DNA of 14,851 nt, taken from contig JACMKW010000462.1 in assembly GCA_014379885.1 (NCBI GenBank), forward strand, positions 1 through 14,851. The letters are read 5' to 3'. Positions 13,205-14,851 of the stretch are shown in pieces; the stretch's first letter is position 1; every line of letters starts with the position of its first letter. The notes under the pieces were generated by a model. The model was not told the DNA's origin and made no database searches. It saw only the letters and a program-made list of their open reading frames with translations. The DNA comes from Rhizobacter sp. (GTDB taxonomy: Bacteria > Pseudomonadota > Gammaproteobacteria > Burkholderiales > Burkholderiaceae). The translations under genes and the position numbers were made by a program.

Positions 13205-13221
13205 CGCGGTGCGCCACCGCG
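13205..13221. promoter_or_regulatory. perfect palindrome in the dioxygenase/trhA divergent promoter region
   Basis: CGCGGTG-CGC-CACCGCG is a 7-bp inverted repeat in the 191-base gap between divergent genes, 46 bases from the dioxygenase start and about 130 from trhA. It could be an operator for a dimeric regulator or a leader hairpin of the dioxygenase mRNA. I see no convincing -35/-10 pair in this GC-rich gap. Confidence 0.3.
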
Positions 13222-13350
13222 TGTCGGCACTGAACTGGATCGTCAGTGCCCTCACCCCGCACCGCCAGCCACGACGAACCACCCCAACGCAGCCCCTTCA
13301 AAGCGGCTGCTGACACAATCGCGTCACCCTGATAGAGGAGTCTCTCTCCC

Positions 13351-13965
13351 ATGTACCACGGAGAACGTTTCAACAGTTTCACCCACCTCGCCGGCCTGCT
13401 GCTCGCTGCCGGCGCGGGTACCGTGCTCATCGTGCAGGCCGCCCTGCATGGCGATGCATGGCAAGTGGTGAGCTTCAGCATTTTTGCGGCCACCATGGTG
13501 CTGCTGTATGGCGCCTCCACGCTGTATCACAGCGTGCGCGGCGCCGCCAAAAAGGTGTTCGTCAAGTTCGACCACTGTGCCATCTACCTGCTGATTGCCG
13601 GCACCTACACACCCTTCACGCTGGTGACGCTGCGTGGCCCCTGGGGCTGGGCCTTGTTCGGCACGGTGTGGGGGCTGGCCGTCATCGGCATCGTGAAGGA
13701 GCTGTGGCTGGGTCGCGACCGTGTGCCCTCGGTGCCTCTGTATGTGGCCATGGGCTGGCTGGGCGTGATTGCCGCCGTGCCGATGGTGCACGAGCTGCCC
13801 ACAGCCGGCCTGGCCTGGTTGGTGGCAGGCGGCTTGGCCTACACCGCGGGCATCGTGTTCTACGTCAACGACGAGCGCTGGCGCCATGCCCATGGCGTGT
13901 GGCACTTGTTTGTGCTCGGCGGCACGGTGTGCCACTACATCGCCGTGCTTCTCTACGTGAATTGA
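13351..13965 (+). CDS. trhA: PAQR-family membrane homeostasis protein TrhA (hemolysin III-like)
   Basis: 204 residues, the usual size. It is a seven-helix inner-membrane protein of the PAQR/HlyIII family, related to adiponectin receptors and linked in bacteria to membrane-fluidity homeostasis. The N-terminus MYHGERFNSFTHLAG holds the conserved E, N and TH. The proposed zinc/hydrolase site is visible: YGASTLYHS (His60), KFDHCAIYLLIAGTYTPF (Asp74, His75), HAHGVWHLFVLGG (His181, His185) and CHY (His195). ATG 13351 follows AGAGGAG (13334-13340) with a 10-base spacer, the clearest ribosome binding site in this part. The VF530 gene starts 14 bases after the stop, so the two are probably cotranscribed. 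Confidence 0.95.
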   Translation: MYHGERFNSFTHLAGLLLAAGAGTVLIVQAALHGDAWQVVSFSIFAATMVLLYGASTLYHSVRGAAKKVFVKFDHCAIYLLIAGTYTPFTLVTLRGPWGWALFGTVWGLAVIGIVKELWLGRDRVPSVPLYVAMGWLGVIAAVPMVHELPTAGLAWLVAGGLAYTAGIVFYVNDERWRHAHGVWHLFVLGGTVCHYIAVLLYVN

Positions 13966-13979
13966 TTGACGTGAACTGA

Positions 13980-14231
13980 ATGACCACACCGCAGACGCGC
14001 AACCCCCTGCACGGCATCACGCTGGAGCAGATGCTGAATGCGCTCGTGGCGCACTTCGGGTGGCCCGGCCTGGGTGAGCAGATCAACATCCGCTGCTTCA
14101 CCAGTGACCCGAGCATCAACTCCAGCCTCAAGTTTTTGCGCAAGACACCGTGGGCGCGTGAGAAGGTCGAAAGCCTTTACCTCTTCATGTTGCGCGAACA
14201 AGCCCGCGCGTCACGTCCACCACGCCCATAA
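13980..14231 (+). CDS. VF530 family DNA-binding protein (DUF2132)
   Basis: 83 residues, full length for the family. The core NPLHGITLEQMLNALVAHFG, WPGLGEQINIRCF, PSINSSLKFLRKTPWAREKV matches the very conserved VF530 pattern, a small helical protein with a SAP-like fold annotated as DNA-binding from its structure. Cytoplasmic or nucleoid-associated; physiological role unknown. ATG 13980 lies 14 bases behind the trhA stop, in an operon with it. The ribosome binding site is weak (no GGAG), so coupling to trhA translation is likely. The extra C-terminal residues ARASRPPRP are basic and probably disordered. Confidence 0.93.
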   Translation: MTTPQTRNPLHGITLEQMLNALVAHFGWPGLGEQINIRCFTSDPSINSSLKFLRKTPWAREKVESLYLFMLREQARASRPPRP

Positions 14232-14243
14232 GGTCTCTGCTGA

Positions 14244-14263
14244 CTGTGGGTCTCGTCCTACAG
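14244..14263 (+). terminator. hairpin after the VF530 gene
   Basis: CTGTGGG (14244-14250) and CCTACAG (14257-14263) pair over 7 positions with one G-T pair around a 6-base loop, 13 bases after the VF530 stop. It is suitably placed for termination but has no T-run. It could instead be part of the leader or operator of the downstream beta-barrel gene. Confidence 0.35.
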
Positions 14264-14378
14264 GCCAAGGCTGTGCACACCGACGCGCACAGGCCCTCTC
14301 CTCCGATGTCTCCTTTCAACACGCTCCCCGACCATGCGGTCCATCGGTGGCTTTGCAGCCGTCGACTTGATGACTTTG

Positions 14379-14384
14379 AAAGGA
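14379..14384 (+). promoter_or_regulatory. ribosome binding site of the beta-barrel gene
   Basis: AAAGGA stands about 5 bases before ATG 14390, within the GAAAGGAACTCA leader. It is a strong Shine-Dalgarno sequence, fitting an abundant outer-membrane protein. The 158-base gap upstream has no unmistakable -35/-10 pair. Confidence 0.55.
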
Positions 14385-14389
14385 ACTCA

Positions 14390-14851
14390 ATGAAACTCCA
14401 AGCTCAACTTCTGGCAGCACTCGTGGCCGGCGTCTGCACGATCTCGGCTCAAGCTCAAAATCAAACCATCAGCTCTGGCATGTATGTCGGTGGCAGCATC
14501 GGCCAGTCCAAAGTGAAAAATGGCGATTTCCCCGGGCTGGACGGCACCAAGGCAAGTGGCAAGCTCTACGCGGGTTATGACTTCACCCCCAATTTCGCGC
14601 TCGAACTTGGCTACATCGACCTGGGTGACTTCGGCTACACCGGCGGCTCGGTAAGAGCCAAGGGCCTCTTCCTCGACGCGGTGGGCACGTTCCCGATCAC
14701 TCCGCAGTGGGCAGCTCTGGCCCGGGTGGGTGCGTTCCAGGGCAAGCTGGATACCGGCACTGTCAGCGACAAGGGCAATTCGTGGAAGGCAGGCTTGGGC
14801 GTTCAGTACAACCTGACCCCGAACGCAGCTTTGCGCGCCGAGTACGAGCGC
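14390..14851 (+). CDS. OmpA-like outer-membrane beta-barrel protein, N-terminal part (3' end outside window)
   Basis: 154 codons are present and the frame is still open at the window edge. Signal peptide MKLQAQLLAALVAGVCTISAQA, cleaved before QNQ, sends it to the periplasm. The mature part alternates polar and apolar residues in short strands ended by aromatics: GMYVGGSIGQS, ASGKLYAGYDFTPNFALELGY, WAALARVGAFQGKL, SWKAGLGVQYNLTPNAALRAEY. That is the pattern of the eight-stranded OmpA/OmpX-like barrel (OMP_b-brl). Whether a periplasmic OmpA peptidoglycan-binding domain follows cannot be seen. Base composition is slightly less GC-rich at the 5' end than in its neighbours, as is common for highly expressed porin-like genes. 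Confidence 0.88.
   Translation, partial: MKLQAQLLAALVAGVCTISAQAQNQTISSGMYVGGSIGQSKVKNGDFPGLDGTKASGKLYAGYDFTPNFALELGYIDLGDFGYTGGSVRAKGLFLDAVGTFPITPQWAALARVGAFQGKLDTGTVSDKGNSWKAGLGVQYNLTPNAALRAEYER

Noticed and set aside
12515..13471. 318-codon + strand open frame crossing the dioxygenase and the trhA start
   Set aside because: Antisense shadow that also overlaps the well-supported start of trhA in another frame.

Overview
This window is high-GC DNA (codon third positions dominated by G/C) from a Gram-negative bacterium. Lipoprotein signal peptides, an outer-membrane beta-barrel gene, a TrhA/VF530 gene pair and a 'TTCGACAAGCTCAGGACAGG' type dispersed repeat all fit a betaproteobacterium. My best guess is Burkholderiales of the Rubrivivax/Leptothrix/Rhizobacter kind, but that is inference from style, not a database match. 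There are no rRNA, tRNA, CRISPR or insertion-sequence genes that I can see. The genes are tightly packed and look chromosomal.

Left part (1-7539, all on the + strand): the tail of an M24-family Xaa-Pro peptidase; a 245-base gap with a dispersed repeat and two hairpins; a DUF4440/SnoaL-like lipoprotein whose frame is cut by an in-frame TAG; an MFS exporter whose TTG start overlaps the lipoprotein's ancestral stop; a 1063-residue protein joining an acetoacetate-decarboxylase-like domain to a flavin-dependent (phytoene desaturase/amine oxidase type) oxidoreductase; and, overlapping its end by 8 bases, a 7TMR-DISM membrane diguanylate cyclase. A perfect 11-bp hairpin sits exactly at the oxidoreductase/cyclase junction. 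This left block is the most unusual part of the window: a putative small-molecule enzyme apparently translationally coupled to a c-di-GMP-producing membrane receptor.

Middle part (7594-9673): an RsgA-type circularly permuted GTPase on the - strand with a long upstream region containing a 16-codon ORF behind a near-perfect ribosome binding site; a 58-residue secreted peptide with a symmetric four-cysteine tail on the + strand; and a small - strand membrane protein.

Right part (9755-14851): an S9 prolyl-oligopeptidase-like lipoprotein (+), meeting tail to tail with a two-gene - strand operon (2OG-Fe(II) dioxygenase of the PF10014 type, then a family-16-like methyltransferase); then + strand trhA (PAQR/hemolysin III) with a VF530 DNA-binding protein 14 bases behind it; and finally the first 154 codons of an OmpA-like beta-barrel protein that runs off the window.

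Function calls come from motif recognition only. Substrates of the oxidoreductase, dioxygenase, methyltransferase and exporter cannot be read from the sequence.
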